A DNA stretch of 58,145 nucleotides from Nostoc punctiforme NIES-2108 (GTDB taxonomy: Bacteria; Cyanobacteriota; Cyanobacteriia; Cyanobacteriales; Nostocaceae): the NCBI GenBank assembly GCA_003326195.1, contig LXQE01000159.1, positions 1 through 58,145 of the forward strand. The letters run 5' to 3'. The notes beneath the pieces are model-generated. The model had not been told where the DNA came from, ran no database searches, and was given only the letters and a program-made list of their open reading frames with translations. This document shows positions 34,573 to 42,919 of the stretch, piece after piece. Within the stretch, counting starts at the first letter, position 1. Every line of letters begins with the position of its first letter. Position numbers and translations under genes: made by a program.

Positions 34573-35780
34573 TGGCGTATCAATTTCATAAAAGAGGGAG
34601 ATGGGGAAAGAGAAAAATTCAAAATTTCTCCCCCACTCCCTCCTTTCTTATTTTACCTTTGACCTTTTTATTGGTATTTGGTTTAGTCGCCTGTGGGGGC
34701 AAATCTCCCCTAGCTTCGCAACAAAATACTGCGGATTCATCTAATCCAGATAGCAATTTGACTTTCTTTGATGTCACCCTAGAACAAGCAGATGAAGTGG
34801 GAAGACCAATTTGGAAAGTCAGGGCTAAAACCGCAAAATACACCAAAGAAAAACAAATTGGTCAGGCTGAAAGTCCTTATGGTGAGCTATATCAAGATGG
34901 CAAAATTGTTTACCAAATCAAGGCAGATGTAGCAGACATTGAACAAGATGGGAAGCAGTTGTTTCTGAAAGGTAAGATATTTGCCACAGACCCTAGTAAT
35001 GGGATTGTGTTGCAAGGTAATGAATTAGAATGGCGTCCCAAAGAAGATTTGTTGATTGTTCGTAACAAGATTAACGGCACCCATAAAAAACTACAAGCAG
35101 TAGCGCAGGAAGTGCGAGTTAAAACCCGCGAACAGCGGATGGAATTTTCTGGCGGAGTAGTAGCAAATTCTATCGATCCCCAGATGCAAGTGAGAACTGA
35201 ACATTTAATCTGGAATATTAAAGAAGAAAAACTGATTGGCGATCGCCCCGTAGAAATTGACCGCTACAAAGATAATAAAATTAGCGATCGCGGTAAGGGA
35301 AATTCTGCCGAAGTCAACTTAAAAACAAAAATTGCCACTGTTCAAAAAAATGCTCAACTAGAGTTACTAGACCCACCAATGCAAATATCTAGTAATTCTA
35401 TGACCTGGAACATGAACGCAGAAACTGTCACTACAAACTCACCTACACGAATGTTCCAGCGTGCCGAAAATGTCACAGTGACAGCCAATCAAGGTGAAAT
35501 GAAAATACCGCAAAAAACTGTTTACTTAAAAGGGAACGTCAACGCCGTTGGTCAGCGTCGCCAGTCTCTAAGATCCAATACACTAACTTGGTATTTAGAT
35601 AATAAGTTAGTTGAAGCTCAGGGAAATGTTGTTTATCGGCAAGTTGACCCACCATTAAATTTTGTGGGTGAAACAGCAGTTGGTAATCTGCAAACAGAAA
35701 ATATTGTTGTCAAAGGTGGCAGTTCTAGCGGTAGGGTAGTAACGGAGATTATTCCTCAAGAAAAAGCCAATCGTCAGTAG
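34572..35780 (+). CDS. lptC: LPS export lipoprotein-like periplasmic protein LptC
   Basis: A 402-residue LptC/OstA-type protein, longer than the about 190-residue enterobacterial LptC, as is typical of cyanobacteria. The N-terminus has a basic cytoplasmic tail, a hydrophobic segment (LILPLTFLLVFGL) and a lipobox LVAC giving Cys41. The remainder is beta-jellyroll repeats: FFDVTLEQADEVGRPIWKVRAKTAKYT, ISSNSMTWNMNAETVTT and LRSNTLTWYLDN. It bridges the LptB2FG exporter to the periplasmic LptA-like path for lipopolysaccharide. Its start overlaps the NYN gene, an unusual pairing. Confidence 0.9.
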   Translation: MAYQFHKRGRWGKRKIQNFSPTPSFLILPLTFLLVFGLVACGGKSPLASQQNTADSSNPDSNLTFFDVTLEQADEVGRPIWKVRAKTAKYTKEKQIGQAESPYGELYQDGKIVYQIKADVADIEQDGKQLFLKGKIFATDPSNGIVLQGNELEWRPKEDLLIVRNKINGTHKKLQAVAQEVRVKTREQRMEFSGGVVANSIDPQMQVRTEHLIWNIKEEKLIGDRPVEIDRYKDNKISDRGKGNSAEVNLKTKIATVQKNAQLELLDPPMQISSNSMTWNMNAETVTTNSPTRMFQRAENVTVTANQGEMKIPQKTVYLKGNVNAVGQRRQSLRSNTLTWYLDNKLVEAQGNVVYRQVDPPLNFVGETAVGNLQTENIVVKGGSSSGRVVTEIIPQEKANRQ

Positions 35781-35827
35781 TAAAGTTAGGGGTAGTGGGG
35801 AGATGAGGGAGCCTTTAAACTAGATAA

Positions 35828-35890
35828 ATGAGTTTTTGATACTCGTGAATGAGTATTTTAACTTCATTAATGAGTCTCTAAACTCAATGA
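35828..35890. repeat. Short repeat related to the 42-bp array
   Basis: The sequence alternates AATGAGT and TTTTGATACTCGTGAATGAG-type blocks with TTCATTAATGAGTCT. It shares the GAGT-TTTGATACTCGT and TTAATGAGTCT pieces with the 42-bp tandem array at 28.1 kb, but is degenerate and about one and a half units long. Confidence 0.55.
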
Positions 35891-35981
35891 AATTCTAACT
35901 CTTCCCCATTCCCCACTTATAAATTTTGGATTGGTCGAGTACTAAACTAGGATCTTAGTAATACAAGTCTTTTGATAGCCC

Positions 35982-36383
35982 ATGAATGGATCAAACCGAT
36001 TAGGTAAGGAATCCTTGCCAACATCCCAGCAAGCAGAACATTCCCACTATCACGATACAGACCACGAGCATACAGATCGGACTCATGGAACTGGAGAGTT
36101 GACTCATCCTCACATCCATAGCGAAGAGTCTTTACGGCGAATTGTCAATCGATTATCGCGTATAGAAGGACATGTTCGTGGTATTAAGGCAATGGTGCAG
36201 CAAAGTACCCCTTGTCCTGATGTTTTACTGCAAATTGCCGCAGTGCGGGGCGCATTGGATCGAGTTGCGCGAATTGTTTTGGATGAACATTTGACTGAGT
36301 GTATTGCAAGAGCCGCACAAGAGGGTAATATTGATGTTGAAATTAAACAGTTAAAAGCAGCTTTAGATCGATTTTTGCCTTAA
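35982..36383 (+). CDS. Metal-sensing repressor of the CsoR/RcnR/InrS family
   Basis: A 133-residue DUF156 regulator. The N-terminus (about 18-48) is His/Asp-rich (HSHYHDTDHEHTDRTHGTGEL). It is followed by the all-helical core LRRIVNRLSRIEGHVRGIKAMVQQ. Cys78 (TPCPD), His103 and Cys107 (DEHLTECI) form the Cys-His-Cys pattern of CsoR (Cu) and InrS (Ni), as opposed to FrmR or RcnR. The His-rich extension resembles the nickel sensor InrS of Synechocystis, so nickel is more likely than copper but not certain. It represses metal efflux genes by binding GC-rich palindromes. No efflux gene is adjacent, so its target lies elsewhere. Confidence 0.85.
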   Translation: MNGSNRLGKESLPTSQQAEHSHYHDTDHEHTDRTHGTGELTHPHIHSEESLRRIVNRLSRIEGHVRGIKAMVQQSTPCPDVLLQIAAVRGALDRVARIVLDEHLTECIARAAQEGNIDVEIKQLKAALDRFLP

Positions 36384-36613
36384 GAATGAGAAAAATAATC
36401 TAAAATGCATTCGCCAAATTAGTGATGCACTAGCAGCGATACATCAAAACTCAATAGTGCATCCTGACATTTATTCCAGCGACATCATATTGCCAACTGG
36501 TAGACAACCTATTTCTTATAGACTTTCCTTTGTTCGCTTTTTCTAGGAGGCAACGAGGGAAAAACTTATTACATCAGATAATATGCTGTGCAATGATGAT
36601 TTTTACCTAGACT

Positions 36614-37432
36614 ATGATTCTAAAAAATTATCAATTTCATTATTCTTTAACTAGCACTTTAGATAAACCACTAATTATTTTTTTGCATGGCTTCATGGGT
36701 AACATTAATGAATTTGATGAAGCCATAAAATTACTATTTAACGAATTTTCCTATTTAACACTTGATCTCCCCGGACATGGCAAAACTCAAGTTTTAGGTG
36801 AGGACGAATACTATACAATGGCAAATGCTGCTCATGCTTTAATCAACTTACTAGATGAGTTAAAAATTGCCAAATGCTTTTTAGTTGGTTATTCAATGGG
36901 TGGAAGATTGGCTTTATACCTAGCCCTGCATTTTCCAGAACGTTTTCATAAAGTTGTTCTAGAGTCAGCTTCCCCAGGTTTACCAACAGTAGCAGAACGA
37001 TTAGAACGAATTAAAATTGATACACAAATAGGCAGAAAATTAACAAGAATCTTTGAAAAAAGTGACAAAATCACTTTTCTATCAAATTGGTATAATCAAC
37101 CGATTTTTGGTTATATAAAAAATCATCCAGAATATGATCGCATGGTTGAAAGCCGATTGCAGAACAATCCACAGGAATTGGATAAATCACTGCGCTTTAT
37201 GGGTACTGGATGCCAAAGTTCTTTATGGGAAAAGCTACAATGCAATACAATTCCTATACTTTTACTAGTCGGTGAATACGATCAAAAATTTATATCTATT
37301 AATACAGAAATGGCTAAAATCTGTGAATTTGCTCAGATAAAAATAATTAGCAATGCTGGACACAATATCCACTTTGAAAATACTTTGGCATTTGTGGAAA
37401 ATATAAAAAGTTTTTTGTCCACAGCAAGTTAA
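36614..37432 (+). CDS. menH: MenH-like 2-succinyl-6-hydroxy-2,4-cyclohexadiene-1-carboxylate synthase
   Basis: A 272-residue alpha/beta hydrolase with MenH traits: LIIFLHGFMGNINEFDEAI, LDLPGHGKTQVLG, nucleophile elbow VGYSMGGRLALYLAL (Ser94), ASPGLPTVAERLERIKIDTQIGRKL (the E-R-R-x-x-D block after strand 6), and a C-terminal NAGHNIHFENT His. In menaquinone and phylloquinone synthesis it releases pyruvate to form SHCHC; in cyanobacteria this supplies photosystem I phylloquinone. It stands alone on the plus strand, convergent with and 17 bp from the lysozyme-like gene. Without the other men genes nearby, the family assignment rests on sequence only. Confidence 0.82.
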   Translation: MILKNYQFHYSLTSTLDKPLIIFLHGFMGNINEFDEAIKLLFNEFSYLTLDLPGHGKTQVLGEDEYYTMANAAHALINLLDELKIAKCFLVGYSMGGRLALYLALHFPERFHKVVLESASPGLPTVAERLERIKIDTQIGRKLTRIFEKSDKITFLSNWYNQPIFGYIKNHPEYDRMVESRLQNNPQELDKSLRFMGTGCQSSLWEKLQCNTIPILLLVGEYDQKFISINTEMAKICEFAQIKIISNAGHNIHFENTLAFVENIKSFLSTAS

Positions 37433-37449
37433 AAACTAGGATAACCTTA

Positions 37450-38097
37450 CTACTTTTTTACTGCTTTGCTAGAAGGAGTTGGGGATGGTGGCAAATTCGG
37501 GGCTATTGGTTGTTTCGCTGCGGTTAATTCCTCTTGCAACATTTTTTGATAAACCTTGGGCAAAGAGTTACTCACAGAATTAGTTTCTATGCCATATCCC
37601 AGACTTGTCCAGGTGGGAGAGAGTCGCCGCAAAACATCATTTAACTTTCCCTGACGCAACAGTTGAGAAATATTAGTTCCCCAAACTTTAGAATCATTTA
37701 ACCAACGGTAAACTACTACATCTTGATATTCTGCTTCAAAACTATAAGCAGTCCAAAACATCATCTGCATCGGCTTTGGGTGATAACGAGGGGCTAAACG
37801 ATACCAAGTAATGTTGATAATTTGATATCTGCCAGCAGCGGTAGAACAATTACCTGTATTGGGGCCTGTGACAATTGTGACGCATATCTCAGGATGTCGG
37901 CTAAGATCGTTGACTTGCTGTCCACCGTATAACAGCGAATAGGGACGGTTTCCACTAGCCTCACTTGCCGAGATGGTTCGCATTAAAGCGCGGATATAAG
38001 GGTCGCCCTCTTTCATCACTAAAGGCGGCTGTTTATTTTCAAAGATGGGATCGGAAGGCGATCGCAAGTCTCCAATATACCATTGCAACAAATACAC
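37450..38097 (-). CDS. GH104 lambda-type lysozyme / transglycosylase-like protein, probably membrane anchored
   Basis: At least 215 residues. The catalytic region matches lambda endolysin-like GH104 proteins: ALMRTISASEASGNRPYSLLYGGQ with the presumed catalytic Glu, HPEICVTIVTGPNTGNCSTAAGRYQ, and ITWYRLAPRY. The C-terminal tail is Pro/Ser/Lys-rich. The first standard codon is GTG at 38097. The frame stays open to 38175 and encodes a hydrophobic helix (LIGPIAALLGFVYLLQWYIG) before the GTG, so the real start is probably farther upstream. The best ribosome binding site (AAGGAG) lies 7 nt before a CTG at 38163. It likely cleaves peptidoglycan in the periplasm. There are no phage genes nearby. Confidence 0.85.
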   Translation of the reverse strand: MYLLQWYIGDLRSPSDPIFENKQPPLVMKEGDPYIRALMRTISASEASGNRPYSLLYGGQQVNDLSRHPEICVTIVTGPNTGNCSTAAGRYQIINITWYRLAPRYHPKPMQMMFWTAYSFEAEYQDVVVYRWLNDSKVWGTNISQLLRQGKLNDVLRRLSPTWTSLGYGIETNSVSNSLPKVYQKMLQEELTAAKQPIAPNLPPSPTPSSKAVKK

Positions 38098-38175
38098 AAA
38101 GCCGAGAAGCGCGGCTATTGGCCCAATAAGTTTTTCAACACCTTTGAATTCAAAGCCTTTCAGAGTCTGACTCCT

Positions 38176-38586
38176 TCAAATTCACTCTCTTTGCTAACAA
38201 AAATCATCGACGAACTGATTCCAGTAAAGTTCACACCTGATTGTTAGTTATTATTTCCGATTTGCTCATTTTTATTAGGAATTAGCAAAAAAGAGTATAA
38301 ATACAGGAGTTTGCAAATAACTGAGGTACAAAATGCAGGACTCACGCTTCAGATATAAAGAGTTTCTACCTTCTGCCTCAAAACCCGTAGCTTTGTACTT
38401 CATGCAAAAAAAAACTATTCTAAGTATAACAAGCGAGATATTCGTAAAAATCCTGGATAAATATAAGCTCAATCACTTGGGTAGCATTTGCTCTCAGTAA
38501 CAATTGCTTCCTTGCTCAAAGCGGACGATAAGTTGATACAACCTCATTGCAAAGGTTTCGATTTAAGTTGACACCAATGCACATCT
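38176..38586. other. Intergenic region with dispersed repeat
   Basis: The gap upstream of the lysozyme-like gene, mostly filled by dispersed repeat copy 2 (38308-38418). Overlapping short frames (for example 38275-38472, minus) are read through the repeat and are not supported. Confidence 0.4.
38308..38418 (-). repeat. Dispersed repeat, copy 2
   Basis: Inverse-complement match to 16111-16222, sharing CATGAAGTACAAAGCTAC, AGAAACTCTTTATAT, GTCCTGCATTTTGTACC and TTGCAAACT, with scattered substitutions between. Confidence 0.7.
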
Positions 38587-38787
38587 GTGAACCCTTACAA
38601 AAGGTCTGTATTACGACTGATTGAGAACTGCAATCAGGGTGATTGGGTAATTAATGAGTCTGTTCCTCTAGCCCCGCATAGACTTCGTATCTTAAAATAC
38701 CAGGAATTTCCTGAAGACACTGTAGATAACAAATGTTACTGTGGCCTAGTTGAAAACCAAGAGGCAGATAGCCTTTACCAATATTGA
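38587..38787 (+). CDS. Hypothetical small protein
   Basis: A 66-codon frame with a GTG start and a balanced composition (NQGDWVINESVPLAPHRLRILKYQ, then CYCGLVENQEADSLYQY) and two Cys near the end. I do not recognise it. There is no clear ribosome binding site, and it is separated by about 100 bp from hpsJ on the same strand. It could be a small gene or chance. Shown because it occupies an otherwise empty stretch. Confidence 0.25.
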   Translation: MNPYKRSVLRLIENCNQGDWVINESVPLAPHRLRILKYQEFPEDTVDNKCYCGLVENQEADSLYQY

Positions 38788-38888
38788 ATCTGCTTTGTGT
38801 TTTTACACAATAGTCATAGTCATGGGCACAATATTCAAGTAGCTTGAAATATGAAAATCACTCGTATTCACCACCAGTTTGAAAAATT

Positions 38889-39731
38889 ATGGTTAACCGT
38901 TTTACTTCCGTGAGTACTGCTCTCACACTTAAGGTAGTTGGAATAATCTGCATTTTGTCCTTTTTTGTTGACTTTTTGATTCTGTTGTTACCCTTTCAAC
39001 CCACCGATCGGGTATGGCAAATCAATTTGGGAACAGCGCTTGTCGATCGCGGAATTGTTCCTCTAGTCGGTTTGGGGCTTCTGTTTGCTGCCTATTGGAT
39101 TGAGAATGCCGATCCAGCAAGCGATCGCCCTCAAGGTATCGATTTAAGATTTCCCGCCGCGATTATCTCCAGTATTTTAGGGTTGATGTTCTTGCTGATT
39201 TTTCCCCTACACCTAAATAACGTCAATCAAGCCAAGACTCAAACACTCAACCGAATCACCCAAGAAGCAGATCAGGCAGAAACTCAACTAAACACTCGAT
39301 TATCGCAATTGCAAGCACAGCTGAATACCGATCAAGGAAAAGCGCAACTAGACCAGCTGCGAAACCAAACCAAAGCTCAGTTTAGTGAAATCCTCAAAGA
39401 TGACCAAAAATATAAGCAAGCAATTGAAAGCCCTCAAATTCCCGCAAATATAAAAGAGTTACTGAAGAAGGCTAAAACAAATCCCCAAGTACTTGACAAA
39501 GCTATCGAACAACAAACAGATATTCAAACGCTGCAAACTCAACAACTGAGCCAACTTCGCCAGCGCCGAGACGAAGCACTGCAACAAGCTAAAGATACTG
39601 CTTGGAAGTCTGGACTGCGGATTGGTATTAGCAGTTTGCTATTGTCCATTGGTTACATTATCATCGGCTGGACAAGCTTAAGAGGTAGGGGTGCTGTACA
39701 AGGTGGTAAACCTAGAACTGCCGCACGCTAA
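38889..39731 (+). CDS. hpsJ: HpsJ family membrane protein
   Basis: A 280-residue protein with three N-terminal membrane segments (about 13-35, 52-68 and 88-106). A long soluble coiled region rich in Gln/Asn follows (about 108-240), with repeated LNTRLSQLQAQLNTDQ-like heptads, and a final membrane helix (about 245-262, ISSLLLSIGYIIIGW). This architecture is that of HpsJ, a protein linked to hormogonium polysaccharide secretion in Nostoc punctiforme. It precedes a glycosyltransferase gene by 126 bp on the same strand. HpsJ proteins occur in several paralogous forms, and which one this is cannot be told here. Confidence 0.8.
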   Translation: MVNRFTSVSTALTLKVVGIICILSFFVDFLILLLPFQPTDRVWQINLGTALVDRGIVPLVGLGLLFAAYWIENADPASDRPQGIDLRFPAAIISSILGLMFLLIFPLHLNNVNQAKTQTLNRITQEADQAETQLNTRLSQLQAQLNTDQGKAQLDQLRNQTKAQFSEILKDDQKYKQAIESPQIPANIKELLKKAKTNPQVLDKAIEQQTDIQTLQTQQLSQLRQRRDEALQQAKDTAWKSGLRIGISSLLLSIGYIIIGWTSLRGRGAVQGGKPRTAAR

Positions 39732-39857
39732 TCTACTATTGGCATGGCAGTAAGAAGTATCCCAAAATTATTGACGGCTGATACTGCCATGCGCCTAATA
39801 GCTAATAACAATAACAAGGCAATTATCACTGACTAAAATCGCTATAAAACTTGAGTA

Positions 39858-40766
39858 ATGTTCTCAATTTACATACTGACATATAACGAAGAACTAGATA
39901 TTGCTGCTTGTATCGAATCGGCGATGTTATCAGATGACATCATTGTTGTGGATTCATGCAGTAGCGATCGCACTGTGGAAATCGCCAGTCGCTATCCCAT
40001 CCGCGTTGTCCAACACGCTTTTGAAAGCCACGGACGCCAACGCACCTGGATGTTAGAGTCTATCCCACCGAAGCATCAATGGGTTTACATTCTCGAAGCT
40101 GACGAGCGTATGACACCAGAACTGTTTGCGGAATGCGAAAAGGCAAGTCAGAATCCAGACTACATCGGTTACTACGTGGCTGAACGAGTCATGTTCATGA
40201 ATCGTTGGATTCGCTACAGCACACAGTATCCCCGTTACCAAATGCGGCTCTTCCGCCACGGTAAAGTGTGGTTTACAGACTACGGTCATACTGAGCGAGA
40301 AGTTTGTGAGGGTGTAACTAGCTTTTTAAAAGAAACATACCCACACTACACTTCTAGCAAAGGTTTGAGCCGCTGGATTGACAAGCACAACCGTTATTCT
40401 ACGGATGAGGCTCAAGAAACATTGTATCAGTTAGAACAAGGAAAGGTGAACTGGCAAGATTTATTCTTTGGCAAATCAGAAGTCGAAAGACGGCGTGCCC
40501 TGAAAGATTTGTCTTTACGTTTGCCCGCCAGACCGTTGCTACGGTTTATATATATGTATTTTATCTTAGGCGGATGTTTAGATGGACGCGCCGGAGTCGC
40601 TTGGTGTACATTGCAGGCATTCTATGAATACCTGATTTTGCTCAAAGTCTGGGAAATGAAGTATTTACCAAAACCTAATTTAGATGCAACAGCAATTTTA
40701 GTACAAGAGAGTACACAACAGTTGCAGTGCGCAGATTCTGAAACTACACAGGTTGATGCAGTGTGA
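39858..40766 (+). CDS. Family 2 glycosyltransferase
   Basis: A 302-residue GT-A fold enzyme. The N-terminus is FSIYILTYNEELDIAACIESA. The nucleotide-sugar region has DDIIVVDSCSSDRTVEIA, and the metal-binding site is YILEADERMTPEL (ADE replacing DxD), similar to WaaE/KdtX-like glucosyltransferases. HKHNRYSTDEAQ-like DKHNRYSTDEAQ and a C-terminal hydrophobic helix (FIYMYFILGGCLDGRAG) are characteristic of that group and allow membrane association. Next to hpsJ, so a role in exported polysaccharide is likely. The sugar is unknown. Confidence 0.86.
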   Translation: MFSIYILTYNEELDIAACIESAMLSDDIIVVDSCSSDRTVEIASRYPIRVVQHAFESHGRQRTWMLESIPPKHQWVYILEADERMTPELFAECEKASQNPDYIGYYVAERVMFMNRWIRYSTQYPRYQMRLFRHGKVWFTDYGHTEREVCEGVTSFLKETYPHYTSSKGLSRWIDKHNRYSTDEAQETLYQLEQGKVNWQDLFFGKSEVERRRALKDLSLRLPARPLLRFIYMYFILGGCLDGRAGVAWCTLQAFYEYLILLKVWEMKYLPKPNLDATAILVQESTQQLQCADSETTQVDAV

Positions 40767-41404
40767 AGATGGCTGGAGATTAGAAGGATTTCCTGTATAG
40801 CGATGCCTACGGCGGTAAACTACGCAAAATCATAGGGCACACAGATGTGCTACACAGATCCCTGACTTCGTAAAAGTCGTCGGGGATCTTGTTTTTCATA
40901 ATTCAAGACTAGATAAAAGAGACTTCCAAATCAAAAACATCCCAAATTTTCTAGGGAAATGGGTGTCCCCATAGCTTCTATATTCAGGGCGGGCAGGATA
41001 CTCACCCACAATATGGATAATTTATTTCTTGGAAATCCCTAACAAATTAATATTTTTAACAGAACATTTTCATAAAAGCCGCTCCTACTCAAAAGTGAGT
41101 GACTGACCAGATAAAATAATTTATTAGATTACCCTGTAGTAGTTTCACAATCATGAGCAGCTTTTGATTAAGCGCGCTAGATTAATAATAGCGAAGAACT
41201 TGCAACAATTATTTACAATTCTTATAAATAAAAGTAACATCTTCTAAGAATAACCAGTCGCCATCGGATTGGTTAATGTCTATGTGTATGCTTATAGGAA
41301 AATAGCTGATTTCCAGCAGCAGGCAACTTGCTAGCGTTTTAGACAGTTACTTGCGGCAGAATCTGCCAAAGTTAAAGCCTTCGGAATTTGACGAATCTGC
41401 TGGT
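40767..41404. other. Intergenic region with terminator
   Basis: About 640 bp between the glycosyltransferase and the DUF502 gene, containing the terminator at 40857-40895. The rest is AT-rich with no supported ORF. A 78-residue minus-strand frame over the glycosyltransferase is a shadow. Confidence 0.4.
40857..40895 (+). terminator. Intrinsic terminator after the glycosyltransferase
   Basis: GATCCC-TGAC / GTCG-GGGATC stem-loop followed by TTGTTTTT, about 90 bp past the stop codon of the glycosyltransferase gene. Confidence 0.7.
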
Positions 41405-42169
41405 ATGGATACGAATAACAAAAGTTCCTCTAGCTTAAAACAGGAGAATCGGGGCTTGGTAATCGATCGCCTAAAACAGGACTTAAAAAACGACCTGATT
41501 GCTGGTTTGTTAGTAATAATTCCCCTAGCAACCACTATCTGGCTGACAATTACCATTGCGACTTGGGTAATCAACTTCCTCACCCAAATTCCTAAACAAT
41601 TGAATCCCTTTGATGGCTTAAACCCAGTTTTAGTAAATATACTTAATTTATTGGTAGGCTTGGCTGTACCATTACTAAGTATATTGCTGATGGGCTTGAT
41701 GGCTCGAAATATCGCTGGGCGCTGGTTGTTAGATTTTGGTGAGCGATTATTACAGGCAATTCCTTTAGCAGGGCAGGTATACAAAACTCTTAAACAGCTT
41801 TTAGAAACAATACTGAAAGATTCTAATGGCAAGTTTCGCCGGGTAATTTTGGTAGAGTATCCTCGCCGAGGAATTTGGGCGATCGCTTTTGTTACTGGTG
41901 CAATCAGCAGTGATATCCAAGCCCAGATGTCTCGCCCTGTACTAAGTGTTTTTATTCCCACCACCCCAAATCCGACTACTGGATGGTACGCAGTCGTTCC
42001 TGAAGACGAGGTAGTGAACCTCTCCATGTCGATTGAAGACGCCTTTAAAATAGTTGTATCAGGTGGCATTGTCGCCTCCAATACGCCTTTGGTTTTTTCC
42101 AAAGAGTCCACATTGGAAGTGAAACACGAAGAAATCAAGCAGCAGGTTATTCCCGTCGAAGAAACGTGA
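41405..42169 (+). CDS. DUF502 family membrane protein
   Basis: A 254-residue protein of the DUF502 family. Two membrane helices, LIAGLLVIIPLATTIWLTITIA and ILNLLVGLAVPLLSILLMGLMA, are followed by a conserved cytoplasmic part with GRWLLDFGERLLQAIPLAGQVYKTLKQLLETIL, VEYPRRGIWAIAFVTG and FIPTTPNPTTGWYAVVPEDEV. Function is unknown; the family is common in plants and cyanobacteria. The start chosen is ATG at 41405; a TTG at 41351 would add 18 residues. It is normally followed directly by nusB and ftsY in Nostoc-type genomes, but here a group II intron intervenes 24 bp after the stop codon. Confidence 0.88.
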   Translation: MDTNNKSSSSLKQENRGLVIDRLKQDLKNDLIAGLLVIIPLATTIWLTITIATWVINFLTQIPKQLNPFDGLNPVLVNILNLLVGLAVPLLSILLMGLMARNIAGRWLLDFGERLLQAIPLAGQVYKTLKQLLETILKDSNGKFRRVILVEYPRRGIWAIAFVTGAISSDIQAQMSRPVLSVFIPTTPNPTTGWYAVVPEDEVVNLSMSIEDAFKIVVSGGIVASNTPLVFSKESTLEVKHEEIKQQVIPVEET

Positions 42170-42919
42170 ACAAGGCAGGAGGTTAGAATAAACGTGCGAT
42201 TCGTTTAGTTGAAACCCGAAAAGGGGGGATAACTAGCCTTTGTTGAGTAACCCATCTTGGGTAGAGTTCGCACTTCAATCCTCAACAAACGACAACTCAC
42301 TATTCATGTAGGTGTGGAAATCTAGCCGAGCCAACAGCTAAGAAAGCTAGAAGATAAAGGGAAAAAGATTGAAGTCACTCAACTTGAATTATAACCCAAT
42401 CAAAATACACCAAGTCCTACTGTCCCGGTGCGGGATTAAAAGCACACAAACTACCAGAAGGCTGGTAGCCCCTACATCCCAGACTGATTATCAAAGGTGT
42501 AAAGCGGGGGTGAAAGCAGGAATAGGTGGTAATTGCTGAAAGCACCTACTGCAAGCAAGAGTCTATGGGTAGAAAAAGCAAAGTGTCGTCTGAACCATCG
42601 TCACCATGCCACCAAGGGATATAAGCTCGTAGACCTCGGTCTACCTCTTGGGTCGGAAATAGCCGACAAAGGTAGGGACTATCAGGATTGTTTGACCGCG
42701 ATAGCGCACCACCCTAAACCTCGGTGGATAGACACGCCCTAAAGACTCAATTATGGATACTGGGAACGAAACAACCCTTCATGTTCTCCTGAAAATTGGT
42801 AACAGGTAGGCATCAGCCATAAGACATGAAGGCGCAGGATGACTCAAGAAGCTAATGCCTAACCCGAATTAACGGGTAATGCCTTAAAAGGGATGGCGTA
42901 ACTGCCGGGATAAGCAGAC

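Noticed and set aside
37450..38097. Prophage remnant
   Set aside because: The lambda-type lysozyme is flanked by housekeeping genes with no phage structural or integrase genes, and similar enzymes are chromosomal in Nostocales.
38275..38472. 65-codon minus-strand ORF
   Set aside because: It is read through dispersed repeat copy 2; the other copy has no matching open frame.
41347..42138. 263-codon minus-strand ORF opposite DUF502
   Set aside because: It is a shadow of the DUF502 gene; composition and lack of motifs argue against a real gene.
42533..42742. 69-codon ORF
   Set aside because: It lies in the ribozyme part (domains I-III) of the group II intron.
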